Of a stretch of DNA of 64,000 nucleotides, positions 8,542 through 17,827 are shown piece by piece. Both the position numbers and the translations under genes were made by a program. Origin of the DNA: Chitinophagaceae bacterium (GTDB lineage: Bacteria > Bacteroidota > Bacteroidia > Chitinophagales > Chitinophagaceae). The stretch covers positions 49,112 through 113,111 of the forward strand of contig CANGIY010000012.1 of assembly GCA_947454235.1 (NCBI GenBank), written 5' to 3'. The stretch's first letter is position 1. Every line of letters starts with the position of its first letter. The notes beneath the pieces are model-generated. The model saw only the letters and a list, made by a program, of their open reading frames with translations. It did no database searches and was not told where the DNA came from.

Positions 8542-10173
8542 TTAATATTTCACTGTGTACTCGTAGTAGTCCTTACCCTTGCGTGCATAAAAAATGAGTT
8601 TACTATTCAGCAGGTAGCTTTGGTCGCCCAAAAACTCATCAATACCGGTCAGTTCCTCATAATGGGTATTATTTATATCCAACAGGTATTTTCCTTTATC
8701 AAGGCAAACAATCATGAAAAAGCCATGCGCATTGAGAGCTCCTGCGACAATTGCGCCCCGCTTTGGCTCATCAAACTTACCCGACTGCAAATCGAGCAAT
8801 GGCAAAGCCCTGCTCAAAGAGTTGTTGTAAACAAGGTACGTTTCATTGTTGATGTTCAACCCCCTGAAATATTCAAGCCCTTGCGAGAAATATTGCGGAA
8901 ACACATCTGCACCATCCCAGCTTTGAAATTTATCTTTTGAAGCAGGGGGGCATAACAACTTGTCGTTGCAATAAATAAATACGGAATCCTTGGTTTCGTT
9001 GTAGTATACCGAAGTTCCATCAGGCGCCACTGTTAAGCCATGCGCAATAAAACGCCCTCTTTTGTAGGGAACCATTTTTTGCTCTTTCCCATTTACACTC
9101 TTGTACACGCGACTCATTCCGGCAATGTCGTAGTGTGTTCCGTAAAATGCAAAGTCATTGTTGTTTCCGGGAAAAATGTAACCAGCCTGTAAATAATCAA
9201 ATCGACTAATTTTACCATTGAAATTGATGAAATACCCGGTGTCGCCCTGCTGGTTGTAACTCATCAAAAAATTATCGGGTCCAAATGGCTCCACAGATAT
9301 TTGTTCATCGCTTCGGTATGCCGGTGCTTCTGTTGCAGCGTCTTCTATGTAATAATGCGATTCGGGAATTGAAAAGGTATGCCCGTTTACCAATACATAG
9401 CAACTACTATCATGGCACCCCCTGAAGTAATACGCACCATTGCTCCAAACATCTGCGTAATCAATAGCACCAAATGGTCCAAATACTTTCGCACCTGCTT
9501 TTACATAATAATTTCCCTCCATCTGAGTTCCATATGCGTAAAAGCCATTGTCTGATACCCCGATTTCAATAAACGGCTCTTTCGATGAATCGATGCATTT
9601 ATAGTTTACAAAAAGCAGGTGTTGCCCGTTTTTGTAAAATGAATAAATGACATTCCCGTTGTCGCTGAACGAGCATTGCCAACGTTGCTGAGTGCTATCT
9701 ATTGTATTTACTGCCGAATCGTTGATATAAAGTGTACTCTGCGAACCATGTACTAGCTCAAATGCAATGTTGTCTTTCCCAAACTCCAGTACTTCTCTTA
9801 CCCTTCCATTAAATGGCCCACGAACAATGGTGCTCAACTTGTTTTTAATGATGATTTTCTTCCCTGAAGTATCGGAAAAATAAGCATCGGTAATAGTAGC
9901 TTTGTAACGCGTTGTTGCCACGTTGGGCGACCAGTGCGCATCTTTAAATTGATGCTTAGGGGTAACAATAGAAAACTTGCTTTTTTTAAAGCTAACAGGT
10001 GTCTCAAAATAGTAGTTCCCTAAAGTATCGAATGCACATCGGAATGACTTTATATACACAGAGTCGCCTTTGTCAGAAACAATGTGTTTCTCAACAACAT
10101 TTTGTGCATACAAACCGATGCAGAAACACATGAGCAGCAGTAAGCTAATAAGTTTTTTTGTTTGACCCATCAT
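8542..10173 (-). CDS. Secreted hypothetical protein, probably beta-propeller-like
   Basis: A 543-residue protein with a clear Sec signal peptide (residues about 1-23, LISLLLLMCFCIGLYAQ). The mature part is rich in beta-prone, Tyr/Asp/Gly repeats of the kind YSFYKNGQHLLFVNY, FYAYGTQMEGNYYVKAG and FFMIVCLDKGKYLLDIN, consistent with a multi-bladed propeller. There is no T9SS sorting domain and no lipobox, so a periplasmic or Sec-released location is likeliest. Function unknown. Two ATGs are adjacent (10173 and 10170). A full -7 box TAATTTTG at 10194-10201 on the minus strand supports this start. Confidence 0.75.
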   Translation of the reverse strand: MMGQTKKLISLLLLMCFCIGLYAQNVVEKHIVSDKGDSVYIKSFRCAFDTLGNYYFETPVSFKKSKFSIVTPKHQFKDAHWSPNVATTRYKATITDAYFSDTSGKKIIIKNKLSTIVRGPFNGRVREVLEFGKDNIAFELVHGSQSTLYINDSAVNTIDSTQQRWQCSFSDNGNVIYSFYKNGQHLLFVNYKCIDSSKEPFIEIGVSDNGFYAYGTQMEGNYYVKAGAKVFGPFGAIDYADVWSNGAYYFRGCHDSSCYVLVNGHTFSIPESHYYIEDAATEAPAYRSDEQISVEPFGPDNFLMSYNQQGDTGYFINFNGKISRFDYLQAGYIFPGNNNDFAFYGTHYDIAGMSRVYKSVNGKEQKMVPYKRGRFIAHGLTVAPDGTSVYYNETKDSVFIYCNDKLLCPPASKDKFQSWDGADVFPQYFSQGLEYFRGLNINNETYLVYNNSLSRALPLLDLQSGKFDEPKRGAIVAGALNAHGFFMIVCLDKGKYLLDINNTHYEELTGIDEFLGDQSYLLNSKLIFYARKGKDYYEYTVKY

Positions 10174-10225
10174 GTGAACGAAGCGATAAAAACCAAAATT
10201 AGTTAATTGTTACTGTCGGAAAATG

Positions 10226-10259
10226 AATAAAGGTTGCACCATACAGTACAACCTTTATT
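10226..10259. terminator. Terminator downstream of the DUF5606 gene
   Basis: AATAAAGGTTG and CAACCTTTATT make an 11-bp perfect stem with a 12-base loop between genes transcribed on the minus strand. It should end the DUF5606 transcript, insulating the gene at 8542. Confidence 0.7.
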
Positions 10260-10278
10260 ATTATGATTTTTTTAAGTC

Positions 10279-10719
10279 TTATTCAGCGTTAGCGGCAACT
10301 TCGCCTTCTTCACCTTCAACAACAGGTGCATCGAAATTCAACAAGTCGTTCGATTTAAGAATTTCATACCACTTAACCATTTTCTTCATGTCGCTTTGGT
10401 ACACCCTTTCTTCGTCGAATTCAGGGAAAACAACCCTGAAATATTTCAGGATATCGTTTTTACCGGCACTTTTAACGTCGAGTACAGGTGTTGTAGCCTC
10501 GTTCTCTTTCATTTTCAAGAACACCTCATGAAGTCGCACATTTTCACCGGTTGTATATACCTCAATACTATCAAGTGGAGTCACATTATGGTTTCTAGCT
10601 GAGATGAACTTTGTTGTTTTGTCAGCCAGGTTGCGCACAATAGCACCATCACTTTTTGTTGTCACTAATTGATAAAGCCCGCTCAGTCCGGTTACTGAAA
10701 CTATTTGTCTGTATTCCAT
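10279..10719 (-). CDS. DUF5606 family protein
   Basis: A 146-residue cytoplasmic protein that matches the Bacteroidota family DUF5606. The start MEYRQIVSVTGLSGLYQLVTTKSDGAIVRNL looks like a small beta-barrel (SH3/Sm-like) fold, and the DILKYFRVVFPEFDEERVYQSDMKKMVKWYEIL segment is the conserved helical half. The tail is acidic (EGEEGEVAANAE). The role is unknown; the family is widely conserved in the phylum. A consensus -7 box TATTTTTG sits 20 bases upstream (10739-10746 on the minus strand). Confidence 0.85.
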   Translation of the reverse strand: MEYRQIVSVTGLSGLYQLVTTKSDGAIVRNLADKTTKFISARNHNVTPLDSIEVYTTGENVRLHEVFLKMKENEATTPVLDVKSAGKNDILKYFRVVFPEFDEERVYQSDMKKMVKWYEILKSNDLLNFDAPVVEGEEGEVAANAE

Positions 10720-10944
10720 GTTAGAAAAGTAAGGGCGACAAAAATAGTTTTTTTAAACTAATTAATCAGTTCGCGAAAAAAAAATTGAACACAGCTCTGA
10801 TACGAGCGTTTGACACAGTTAAAAATCCAAAATTTTTGAATTTGAGAAATTGTAGTTATTTTTCGCTCGTTAAAGAAAATTTGCGCTTCAAAAAATAGGC
10901 CGTCCTTGGAATTGCCTGGCTGCATAATGAGTAAAGTGTTGTGA

Positions 10945-12861
10945 ATGGCAACTGAAAAAAGAATAACCAGAAATATAACAACCATACTGACTGCGATATG
11001 CATCGGTAATGGTGTGTTGGCATTTCTTTCGTATATTCTCGACTCTTTCTATCATTTCACTTTTACCGAATTTGTTCGTATAAATCCTATTACAGCGCTC
11101 GCTTTTACAATGAACGGTCTATGGCTTTTATTGTACCAAAAAAACCCGAGGCAAGCGAAGTTGTACCAATACTATGTTGCGGGGTTATTATTGGTAAGTA
11201 CCGGTTTCAAACTGCTGGAATTGGTTGGGGTTTCAACATTGGCATTTGATCGCATACTTTTTTGGGGTATAATCAATAAAACAACCTACTTCAAGCCTTT
11301 AGGCCCATATTCTACTATTCTGCTTGGCATTTCAGGAATGGTTGTTCTATTCGCAAACAAAAAAAATGAGAAACTGCTTTATGTGAGTGACATATTAAAG
11401 GTATGCGGTTTTTTAATCTCATACCTGGCAGTAATTGGCTACATTTTTCGAATAGAAGTCGTTTTTCAGGTAGGTGAGTTTTTACCATTGGCATTTAATT
11501 CCGCTGCCGGATATTTGTCATTTTTTATCGTTTCCATACTACTGCTACCCTATGGCGAAATATTGCGTGTGATCAATTCACGCCACATAGGTAGTAAAAT
11601 GGTACGTAACGCAATTCCTGTTATTTTAATCATTCCAATTGTATTCGGTTCTATTAAAATACTCATTGAGGAATTCATGCTTTCCTATTTCAATTTTGGC
11701 AACAATTTACTCTTTGACTCGGTTTATGGTACTGCTCTTGAATCGGTTATAATGGTACTAATGGTGCTCATTTTCTTGTTTTTTTATGCCAAACGACTCA
11801 ATCAGCAAGACAAAAAAAGAACCATTGCTGAGTTGCAAACTTTGGCGAGTGAACGCAGGTACAGAACACTGGTTTCGGCGCTTAGGGAAGGCGTTGTCTA
11901 TTTTAATATTAACGGCATTGTATCGTTTTGTAACCCAAGCTTCTTAAAAATTACCGGTTATGAAGAACCCGAAGTGATGGGTAAAAACTTCTTCGATTTC
12001 TTTGTTGATACTTCAATCAAGGAAAAATATCTGAGGCTTATTGCTGATGTGAAATTTGATTTGGCTGAAGTTTTTGAAGAGCAACTTCGCACAACCAACG
12101 GTGATGCTATTTGGGTTTCCATGTCAGTAAGTCCTGTTTATAGTGAGGAAGGTAGCCCTGTTGCTGCGCTGGCGACATTAGTAGACATTACCGAAAAAAG
12201 AAAGCAACTGGAAGATATTGAAGCCTACAGCGCATCGGCGGCCCACGATTTGAATGCTCCGTTGGCACGTATTGAAATGATTGCACTATTATTGCTCGAC
12301 AGTGTGGGTGAAACACTTGATACTGAAAACAAAGAGCTTCTTGAGGCTATTGCGGGAATTTCAGCGAATATGCGTGCATTGTTGAAAGACCTGTTGCAAT
12401 TCTCTAAACTTGGTGTTTCGGGAGTTGTTAAAAACGAAGTTGATACTGCTTTATTGGTGAAAGAAGTGTTAGAAGCAAACATGCACATTAATCCTATTGC
12501 TAAAGTCTCAATTGGGCAATTACCGATGGTACGGGCTGATAGAGCAATGCTGAAACAAGTTTTAACCAATCTTGTGTCAAATGCGCTCAAGTATTCAGGG
12601 CAGAAAGAAAAGCCACAGGTTGAGATAGGCAGCTATGAAGAAGCAGGCAAAACAGTGATATATGTACGTGACAATGGTGCAGGATTTGATATGGCGCAGG
12701 CGCACAAATTATTTGCAGCATTCCAACGATTGCATGTAGAATTTGAAGGCAATGGGCTGGGGCTACCAATTGTAAAACGCATCATTGAAAAGCACGGCGG
12801 TAAAATTTGGGCCAATGCGAAACCGGGAGAAGGTGCCGTATTCTACTTCACGCTTTCTTAA
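10945..12861 (+). CDS. Membrane sensor histidine kinase with PAS domain
   Basis: A 638-residue sensor kinase. Residues 1-285 contain about eight membrane helices in a MASE-like sensor. A PAS domain follows (about 300-420, GVVYFNINGIVSFCNPSFLKITGYEEPEVMGKNFFDF) with its PAC end (VDITEKRKQLE). HisKA has the phospho-acceptor in SAAHDLNAPLARI (His434). The ATPase domain has N box NLVSNALKYS, DNGAGFD, and GNGLGLPIVKRIIEKHGG. The HisKA sequence (AHDLNAPL) is of the phytochrome/light-sensor-like class common in this phylum. No response regulator is adjacent, so the partner is unknown. The ATG used is the only good in-frame start before the first helix. Confidence 0.9.
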   Translation: MATEKRITRNITTILTAICIGNGVLAFLSYILDSFYHFTFTEFVRINPITALAFTMNGLWLLLYQKNPRQAKLYQYYVAGLLLVSTGFKLLELVGVSTLAFDRILFWGIINKTTYFKPLGPYSTILLGISGMVVLFANKKNEKLLYVSDILKVCGFLISYLAVIGYIFRIEVVFQVGEFLPLAFNSAAGYLSFFIVSILLLPYGEILRVINSRHIGSKMVRNAIPVILIIPIVFGSIKILIEEFMLSYFNFGNNLLFDSVYGTALESVIMVLMVLIFLFFYAKRLNQQDKKRTIAELQTLASERRYRTLVSALREGVVYFNINGIVSFCNPSFLKITGYEEPEVMGKNFFDFFVDTSIKEKYLRLIADVKFDLAEVFEEQLRTTNGDAIWVSMSVSPVYSEEGSPVAALATLVDITEKRKQLEDIEAYSASAAHDLNAPLARIEMIALLLLDSVGETLDTENKELLEAIAGISANMRALLKDLLQFSKLGVSGVVKNEVDTALLVKEVLEANMHINPIAKVSIGQLPMVRADRAMLKQVLTNLVSNALKYSGQKEKPQVEIGSYEEAGKTVIYVRDNGAGFDMAQAHKLFAAFQRLHVEFEGNGLGLPIVKRIIEKHGGKIWANAKPGEGAVFYFTLS

Positions 12862-14693
12862 TCTCTATTGAAATCTATCAAATCGGGGGCGTTGATATAA
12901 CTACTTTGGTACCTGAAATTCAGGTTGGAGGAAAGCACCACTTTAAAATCGTTGTAACCTACGGGTGCCACAGGATAATAGTAAGCCCTTAATTCGATGG
13001 TTCTGAAAATAAGGTGTTCGTTTCTGGCCCTCATCCCTCCGCCAAGGCCTGCAAACAGATTGTAGTTGTTGCGATTGTAGTCGCGTAACAACGAAACATC
13101 GGCAAATGGGAAGGGAGCAAAACTGAAGCCAAAAATTTTGCCCTTTAGATAGAAAACAGTTTCGCTTTGTAACGAAATTCTTCGATCACCAAAAATACTG
13201 TCAGACATAAAGCCGCGTAATCCGAGGCTATTGTTGATGCGTAATGGCGTACTGGTGACCGGCGAAAACACAGCGGCTGCATTCAGCGAAATCAATTGCC
13301 TTATTTTCACCTTTCCCGGCCTATAGATGCGACTATATGCCATTACGCCAACCATTATACCGGCATCTTCCATATTACCATTGTGAAAATACGTGCCCCC
13401 TTTTGCAAACAGCCTGCAAAATTCACCGTCTTCGGTAACCAAGTATTTTGACACATTGAGACCGGCATAGGGACGCGCAAGTTCAAGTTGTTTTGTCCAC
13501 CCTGCTACCAAAGACGTATTCAAACCAATTGGCACGTCTTCGGTGGTTCCAAAGCCGTATATGTAGTGAGTCTTGTAAAACTCCTGATTGAAAAACGTGA
13601 TTTGACCCAATATACCCGTCGTATTGTTATAAAATGGATCATACCGGTTTCCGGTTTGGAATGGCAGCTCATTGAAGGTGCGGTTAAAATACCTGACGCT
13701 ACCAAAGTGGCGGTTTCTGAGTTTTCCCTCAGTTTCCTTGATCTGACAATGGTTGAAGTTATAACCCAGCCACGCGTCGCATGAAACGTAGTTATATTTG
13801 TAAAACTTAGACTCGGGTAACTGATAAAAATTGATTGATTCGTTCTTGCTCAAACTCAAGGCGCCTGCAAACAAATCATACGGAGAATGAAGCGACTTCT
13901 CAAACAGAAAACGATAACTCAGCTCTTCCTCGTTGGTGGCACCATTAACACCTATGTTGCCTGCAGTAATAGTTAGGTCACAAAATGAATGAAACAGATT
14001 CGTTTTTTTGTATGCCCCCTGAAAACCCCACGGTCCTTCACGCTTTGCATCAAAAAGGGTCATAAAATCAAGACGCTGTGCGAGCCCACCAAAGTTCGAT
14101 TCATAAACGTTAAGCTTGCTTCTTTGAGGGCCTCCAATGTCTAAGCCACCTGCAATACTGATTTCGTCTTTCGTGTAAACCACGATATCTACCGAATCTT
14201 TGCTGTGGGGCACTTTCTTTAGCACAATACGAGCATCCTGAATGTATTCGCGGCTCCTTAGCCAGCGTTCATTGTCTGCCATTTGATAGGCATTTACTTT
14301 ATCGCCGAGCTTGAAAAACAAATCGTTCTTAACCACCGAATTTTTAGTTACTGTGTGCAATTTTTTGCCTACAACAGCCCAAAAGCTTTGATCGGTTTTA
14401 GCTGTATCCTTGAAGTTGCGGTCGAAATTGAGGGGTATAATTGTGATGTTGCGAATAATTTTTCCTTCAAACTTTCTATATGGCTTTTCGGCTTTTCCGT
14501 TTATAAATCCTATCGCGTCATCGGGGTTTTGGCGTGCTGCATTAAGCGCATCTTGAAAAACATTATTGATAAATTTGTTGTGCGAAATTCTGATCGCGCT
14601 CAAATTCAGGCTGTCGGGGAGGTGAAAATGCGTTTGCCCCGAAGCAGTATTGCTCAGGAAAAAACTAAAAACGATATAGATAGAAGCGCGCAA
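12858..14693 (-). CDS. BamA/TamA-like outer-membrane beta-barrel protein
   Basis: A 611-residue Omp85-like protein. After a signal peptide (1-19, ending SGQ), residues about 75-175 look like POTRA repeats (KIIRNITIIPLNFD, LRSREYIQDARIVLKK, DSVDIVVYTKDEIS). The remainder has alternating aromatic strands typical of a 16-strand barrel, with a GLRGF-like motif (NNSLGLRGFMSD) near residue 495 that matches the Omp85 VRGF/Y signature. It probably inserts or transports proteins or lipids at the outer membrane. The annotated start is TTG; no upstream in-frame ATG is seen, so the start is uncertain. It follows the methyltransferase gene by 45 bases and overlaps the convergent kinase stop by 4 bases. 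Confidence 0.8.
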   Translation of the reverse strand: MRASIYIVFSFFLSNTASGQTHFHLPDSLNLSAIRISHNKFINNVFQDALNAARQNPDDAIGFINGKAEKPYRKFEGKIIRNITIIPLNFDRNFKDTAKTDQSFWAVVGKKLHTVTKNSVVKNDLFFKLGDKVNAYQMADNERWLRSREYIQDARIVLKKVPHSKDSVDIVVYTKDEISIAGGLDIGGPQRSKLNVYESNFGGLAQRLDFMTLFDAKREGPWGFQGAYKKTNLFHSFCDLTITAGNIGVNGATNEEELSYRFLFEKSLHSPYDLFAGALSLSKNESINFYQLPESKFYKYNYVSCDAWLGYNFNHCQIKETEGKLRNRHFGSVRYFNRTFNELPFQTGNRYDPFYNNTTGILGQITFFNQEFYKTHYIYGFGTTEDVPIGLNTSLVAGWTKQLELARPYAGLNVSKYLVTEDGEFCRLFAKGGTYFHNGNMEDAGIMVGVMAYSRIYRPGKVKIRQLISLNAAAVFSPVTSTPLRINNSLGLRGFMSDSIFGDRRISLQSETVFYLKGKIFGFSFAPFPFADVSLLRDYNRNNYNLFAGLGGGMRARNEHLIFRTIELRAYYYPVAPVGYNDFKVVLSSNLNFRYQSSYINAPDLIDFNRD

Positions 14694-14738
14694 ATATGTC
14701 TTTGCTTTGATTTTCTTGTGTTTGAAAAACGACTAAAA

Positions 14739-15374
14739 CTAAGGTTTAACGGCGACAAAGATCTTTTGAACTCCGCTTTTACCTTGCCCCCCTTCATAAA
14801 CAATATCAAACGTTTTTTTTATTTCAAAACCGCAGTCTGAAAGAACCTCATTAATAAACGCAGGTTCATAATAGTAAACAAACATTCTCAAATTGTTGAC
14901 AGAACTAGTTGACCAACCCGATGTTTCATATGAACCCACTATAAAACTCAGGTACAACAAACCACCCGCTTCCATTAAAACGAAACAATCTTTTAAAAGT
15001 TGTGCCACTTCGGCTTGATTAATGTAAGGGATACAGAACCCGCAAACAACCACGTCAAACCTTTCATTGATTTCGCTGATGTTTCTGCAATCAATCTCCT
15101 TAAAATTGCCATCAGGAATATAACGGGCTGCAATTGTAAGCATATCGGTTGCCACATCGATACCAGTATACTTAATACCGGGCATCCGCGATGCGATATA
15201 AGCTCCAATGTTACCGGGGCCACACCCAATTTCTAACACCCTTGCGTTATCAACCTTAGTGTTTGCGATGAGATAATCGTAGCTTTCATTATAGTCTTTC
15301 AGGTGCATAAATTTAGCCTCATAGGCACCGGCAACCAAATTCCATGATTGTTGCGTTTCGATGTATTGATTCAT
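14739..15374 (-). CDS. Class I SAM-dependent methyltransferase
   Basis: A 211-residue methyltransferase with the Rossmann motif I VLEIGCGPGNIGAYIASR (about 46-63), the acidic ribose-binding residue in YTGIDVATDML and motif DVVVCGFCIPYI for the fourth strand. It uses S-adenosylmethionine; the acceptor cannot be predicted. A full -7 box TAATTTTG lies at 15390-15397 on the minus strand, 15 bases upstream of the ATG. It is probably cotranscribed with the BamA-like gene that follows. Confidence 0.88.
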   Translation of the reverse strand: MNQYIETQQSWNLVAGAYEAKFMHLKDYNESYDYLIANTKVDNARVLEIGCGPGNIGAYIASRMPGIKYTGIDVATDMLTIAARYIPDGNFKEIDCRNISEINERFDVVVCGFCIPYINQAEVAQLLKDCFVLMEAGGLLYLSFIVGSYETSGWSTSSVNNLRMFVYYYEPAFINEVLSDCGFEIKKTFDIVYEGGQGKSGVQKIFVAVKP

Positions 15375-15525
15375 AGTTCACTTTTGAGTCAAAATTATTT
15401 TTTTCTTAAGAGTAGATAAAAAATGTGTGAATCAAAGTCCAATTCACGGAAAGTTGTCTTTTACTTGTCATTTTGAGGCAAAAAACACCAAAATGAGGTG
15501 ATTTTTATAAAAAAATTAAGGGTTT

Positions 15526-15558
15526 TTGCTGACTGCATTTGATAATATGTTACATTTG
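15526..15558 (+). promoter_or_regulatory. Promoter of the Omp28-like T9SS gene
   Basis: A TTG (15526-15528) precedes TACATTTG (15551-15558), an exact -7 consensus, by 22 bp. The start would fall near 15563, giving a leader of about 40 bases before ATG 15602. This is consistent with the highly biased codons of the gene it serves. Confidence 0.65.
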
Positions 15559-15601
15559 TTTCCCAAAAAATCAATTAAAACCTTTTTTAAAATCCAAAGA
15601 G

Positions 15602-17608
15602 ATGAAGAAATTATTACTATGTTTTGCGGCGGCAACACTCGGTATTGCGACGCAGGGTAGTGCACAGTATTTGACACAAGATTTCGAGGGAGTTACTCCT
15701 CCAGCGTTGCCTTCTTCTTATACTAACACTGTAACTGGTCTTGGTAACGGTTGGCAAACAGCTAACGCTGCGCACACAATTTACGCGTCTGCAGGCATTG
15801 GAATTCCGGCACACACTAAGTATGCTTTTGTTGATGACCAAGCTGCACACAGCAACGCACCAGCAAAATTGAAAACCAGCACATTTGACCTTTCATCTGC
15901 GACTGGTACTGTCTTTTTGAAATATGATTACTGGTTCCCTCAGTACAGCCTTACTTCAACAGGCAGAAGGGAAATTGCATGGGTTGAATTTTCTACTGAT
16001 AACGGTTCTACTTGGTCTACAGTTGACTCTTTCGAGGCAATGGGTGGATGGACTACTCGTGGTATCGCACTTCCTTCAACATCTTCTTCTACTTGTAACC
16101 TCCGTTTTTGCTACAGCGATAACAGGAACACCTCTAGTACTGACTCTGCTGGTATCATTGGTGTAGGTCTTGACAACATCCAAGTTCTCACTCCTCCTAC
16201 TGCTGAAATCGCATTGACAGCAATGTCTCCGGTTGATGGTGACCCTAGCAGCGACTATGCTATCGTTTCTTCAGGTAGCTTTACTTTCACTGGTCAAGTT
16301 TACAACAACGGTGCTTCTACTGTTTCTAGCTTCGATTGGGGTTATAAAATGGGTTCTGGTGCTTGGGTTACTGGTACAGCTTCTGGCTTGTCAATTGCTC
16401 CATTCAATTCTGGCACATTCGCTTGTACTGCTGCTCCTTGTACTACTGCAGGTCAATCAGCAGTTTCAATGTATGTTAGACTTACTGGTGATGCTGATTA
16501 CTCAAACGATACATTAGGTACTAATGTTTATGGTGTTGCTAGCTTCCCTACTAAAGTTCCTTTGTTTGAAGAACCAACTGGTACATGGTGCGGTTTCTGC
16601 GTTCGCGGTATCGTTTACATGGACTCAATATGGAGAGCTCATTCAGGTGCTGTAAGCGTTATCTCTGTTCACAACAGCGACCCAATGCAAGCTGCTAACT
16701 CTTCTACTGTTGCTTATGACAACCTTATCAGCTCAAAAGTTGGTGGTTATCCTGGTCTTGTACTTGACCGTATGATCGACGCTCAAGATCCTGCTAATGC
16801 TTTCTCAGCTTATAACGCTGCTTCTACTTGGTATGGTTTTGCTGGTATGACTCAAACTCACGTAACTACATCTTCTACAATCACAATCAATACTACAGTA
16901 ACTCCTACAATGAACCTTTCTGGCGACTACCGTCTTGAATTGGTTTTGACTGAAGACAGGGTTCACGGTACAACTTCTGGCTACGACCAACATAACTATT
17001 ATAACTCACATAGCTACGGTCACCTCCAAAACACTGAGTATGACTTCTGGACTTTACCTGCAACTATTCCTGCTGCTTCAATGTATTATGACTTCGTAGC
17101 TCGTACTACTATTCCTGCTGATTTGGAAACTAACCCTAACGGTGTTGCTGGTAGCTTGCCTGCAACTATGACTGCTGGTACTCCTTATACTTATTCTTTC
17201 GCTCCTGTAACTTATACTTCAGCTTGGAATTGTAACAAAATGCGTGCAGTTGTTATTTTGATTGATAACAATTCTTCTAGCGCTACTTATGGTTATGCAT
17301 TGAACTCAGTTAACTCTGTAACTTACTTGGGTGTATCTGACGTTAAAGCTGGTCTTATGGGTCTTCGCATTTTCCCTAACCCTGCTCAAAACAATGCAGA
17401 AATCATGTTCGATAACCAAGACGCCGGTAACATCACTGTAAGTGTTGTTGACGTTGCTGGTCGTACTTTGTTCACTCAATCTCAAAACATGAACGCTGGC
17501 GAACAACACGTTAACGTTAATGTTGCTGATTTGAACACTGGCATCTACAATGTAATTATCTCTAACGAAAAAGGTTCAATCACTGAACGTCTTTCTATTG
17601 CTAAATAA
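15602..17608 (+). CDS. Omp28-like secreted protein with T9SS type A sorting domain
   Basis: The track ORF begins at 15539, but the real start is ATG 15602, which opens a clean signal peptide (MKKLLLCFAAATLGIATQGSAQ). The 668-residue protein has an N-terminal jelly-roll-like beta domain (about 22-200, ending near TAEIALTAMSP), a middle region matching Omp28-related proteins with a thioredoxin-like active site TGTWCGFCVRG, and a C-terminal T9SS type A domain (IFPNPAQNNAEIMF ... GIYNVIISNEKGSITERLSIAK). It should be exported by Sec, then secreted or anchored by T9SS. Codons are strongly restricted to GCT, TCT, ACT, GGT and AAC, unlike its neighbours, which suggests very high expression. Confidence 0.9.
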   Translation: MKKLLLCFAAATLGIATQGSAQYLTQDFEGVTPPALPSSYTNTVTGLGNGWQTANAAHTIYASAGIGIPAHTKYAFVDDQAAHSNAPAKLKTSTFDLSSATGTVFLKYDYWFPQYSLTSTGRREIAWVEFSTDNGSTWSTVDSFEAMGGWTTRGIALPSTSSSTCNLRFCYSDNRNTSSTDSAGIIGVGLDNIQVLTPPTAEIALTAMSPVDGDPSSDYAIVSSGSFTFTGQVYNNGASTVSSFDWGYKMGSGAWVTGTASGLSIAPFNSGTFACTAAPCTTAGQSAVSMYVRLTGDADYSNDTLGTNVYGVASFPTKVPLFEEPTGTWCGFCVRGIVYMDSIWRAHSGAVSVISVHNSDPMQAANSSTVAYDNLISSKVGGYPGLVLDRMIDAQDPANAFSAYNAASTWYGFAGMTQTHVTTSSTITINTTVTPTMNLSGDYRLELVLTEDRVHGTTSGYDQHNYYNSHSYGHLQNTEYDFWTLPATIPAASMYYDFVARTTIPADLETNPNGVAGSLPATMTAGTPYTYSFAPVTYTSAWNCNKMRAVVILIDNNSSSATYGYALNSVNSVTYLGVSDVKAGLMGLRIFPNPAQNNAEIMFDNQDAGNITVSVVDVAGRTLFTQSQNMNAGEQHVNVNVADLNTGIYNVIISNEKGSITERLSIAK

Positions 17609-17630
17609 TTACTAAGTAATAAATACTTTT

Positions 17631-17663
17631 AAAAGGGTTGCTTCGAAAGAGGCAACCCTTTTT
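17631..17663 (+). terminator. Strong terminator of the Omp28-like gene
   Basis: AAAAGGGTTGC and GCAACCCTTTTT form a stem around a short loop, followed by the T run. Between this and the dnaN terminator (about 17664-17770) I see nothing else. Confidence 0.85.
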
Positions 17664-17770
17664 GCTTGGCACTAATTGAAATGAGTCCTTTGGAATAAGG
17701 GCCCCATCAAGATGGTGAGAACCTCAATATTAGATCAGCGTCAAGTGCCTTAGGACGCACTTAATACCAA

Positions 17771-17803
17771 CAAAAAAGCCACCTGACGTTACATCAAGTG
17801 GCT
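17771..17803 (-). terminator. Terminator of dnaN
   Basis: Read on the minus strand, AGCCACTTGA ... TCAGGTGGCT closes a stem with one mismatch, followed by TTTTTT. It lies just after the dnaN stop codon. Confidence 0.8.
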
Positions 17804-17827
17804 CTATTTAAGTAAATTTTGACTTGT

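Noticed and set aside
12225-12590. 121-aa minus-strand ORF inside the 10945 kinase
   Set aside because: Antisense to the conserved HisKA/ATPase region. No start signal or domain.
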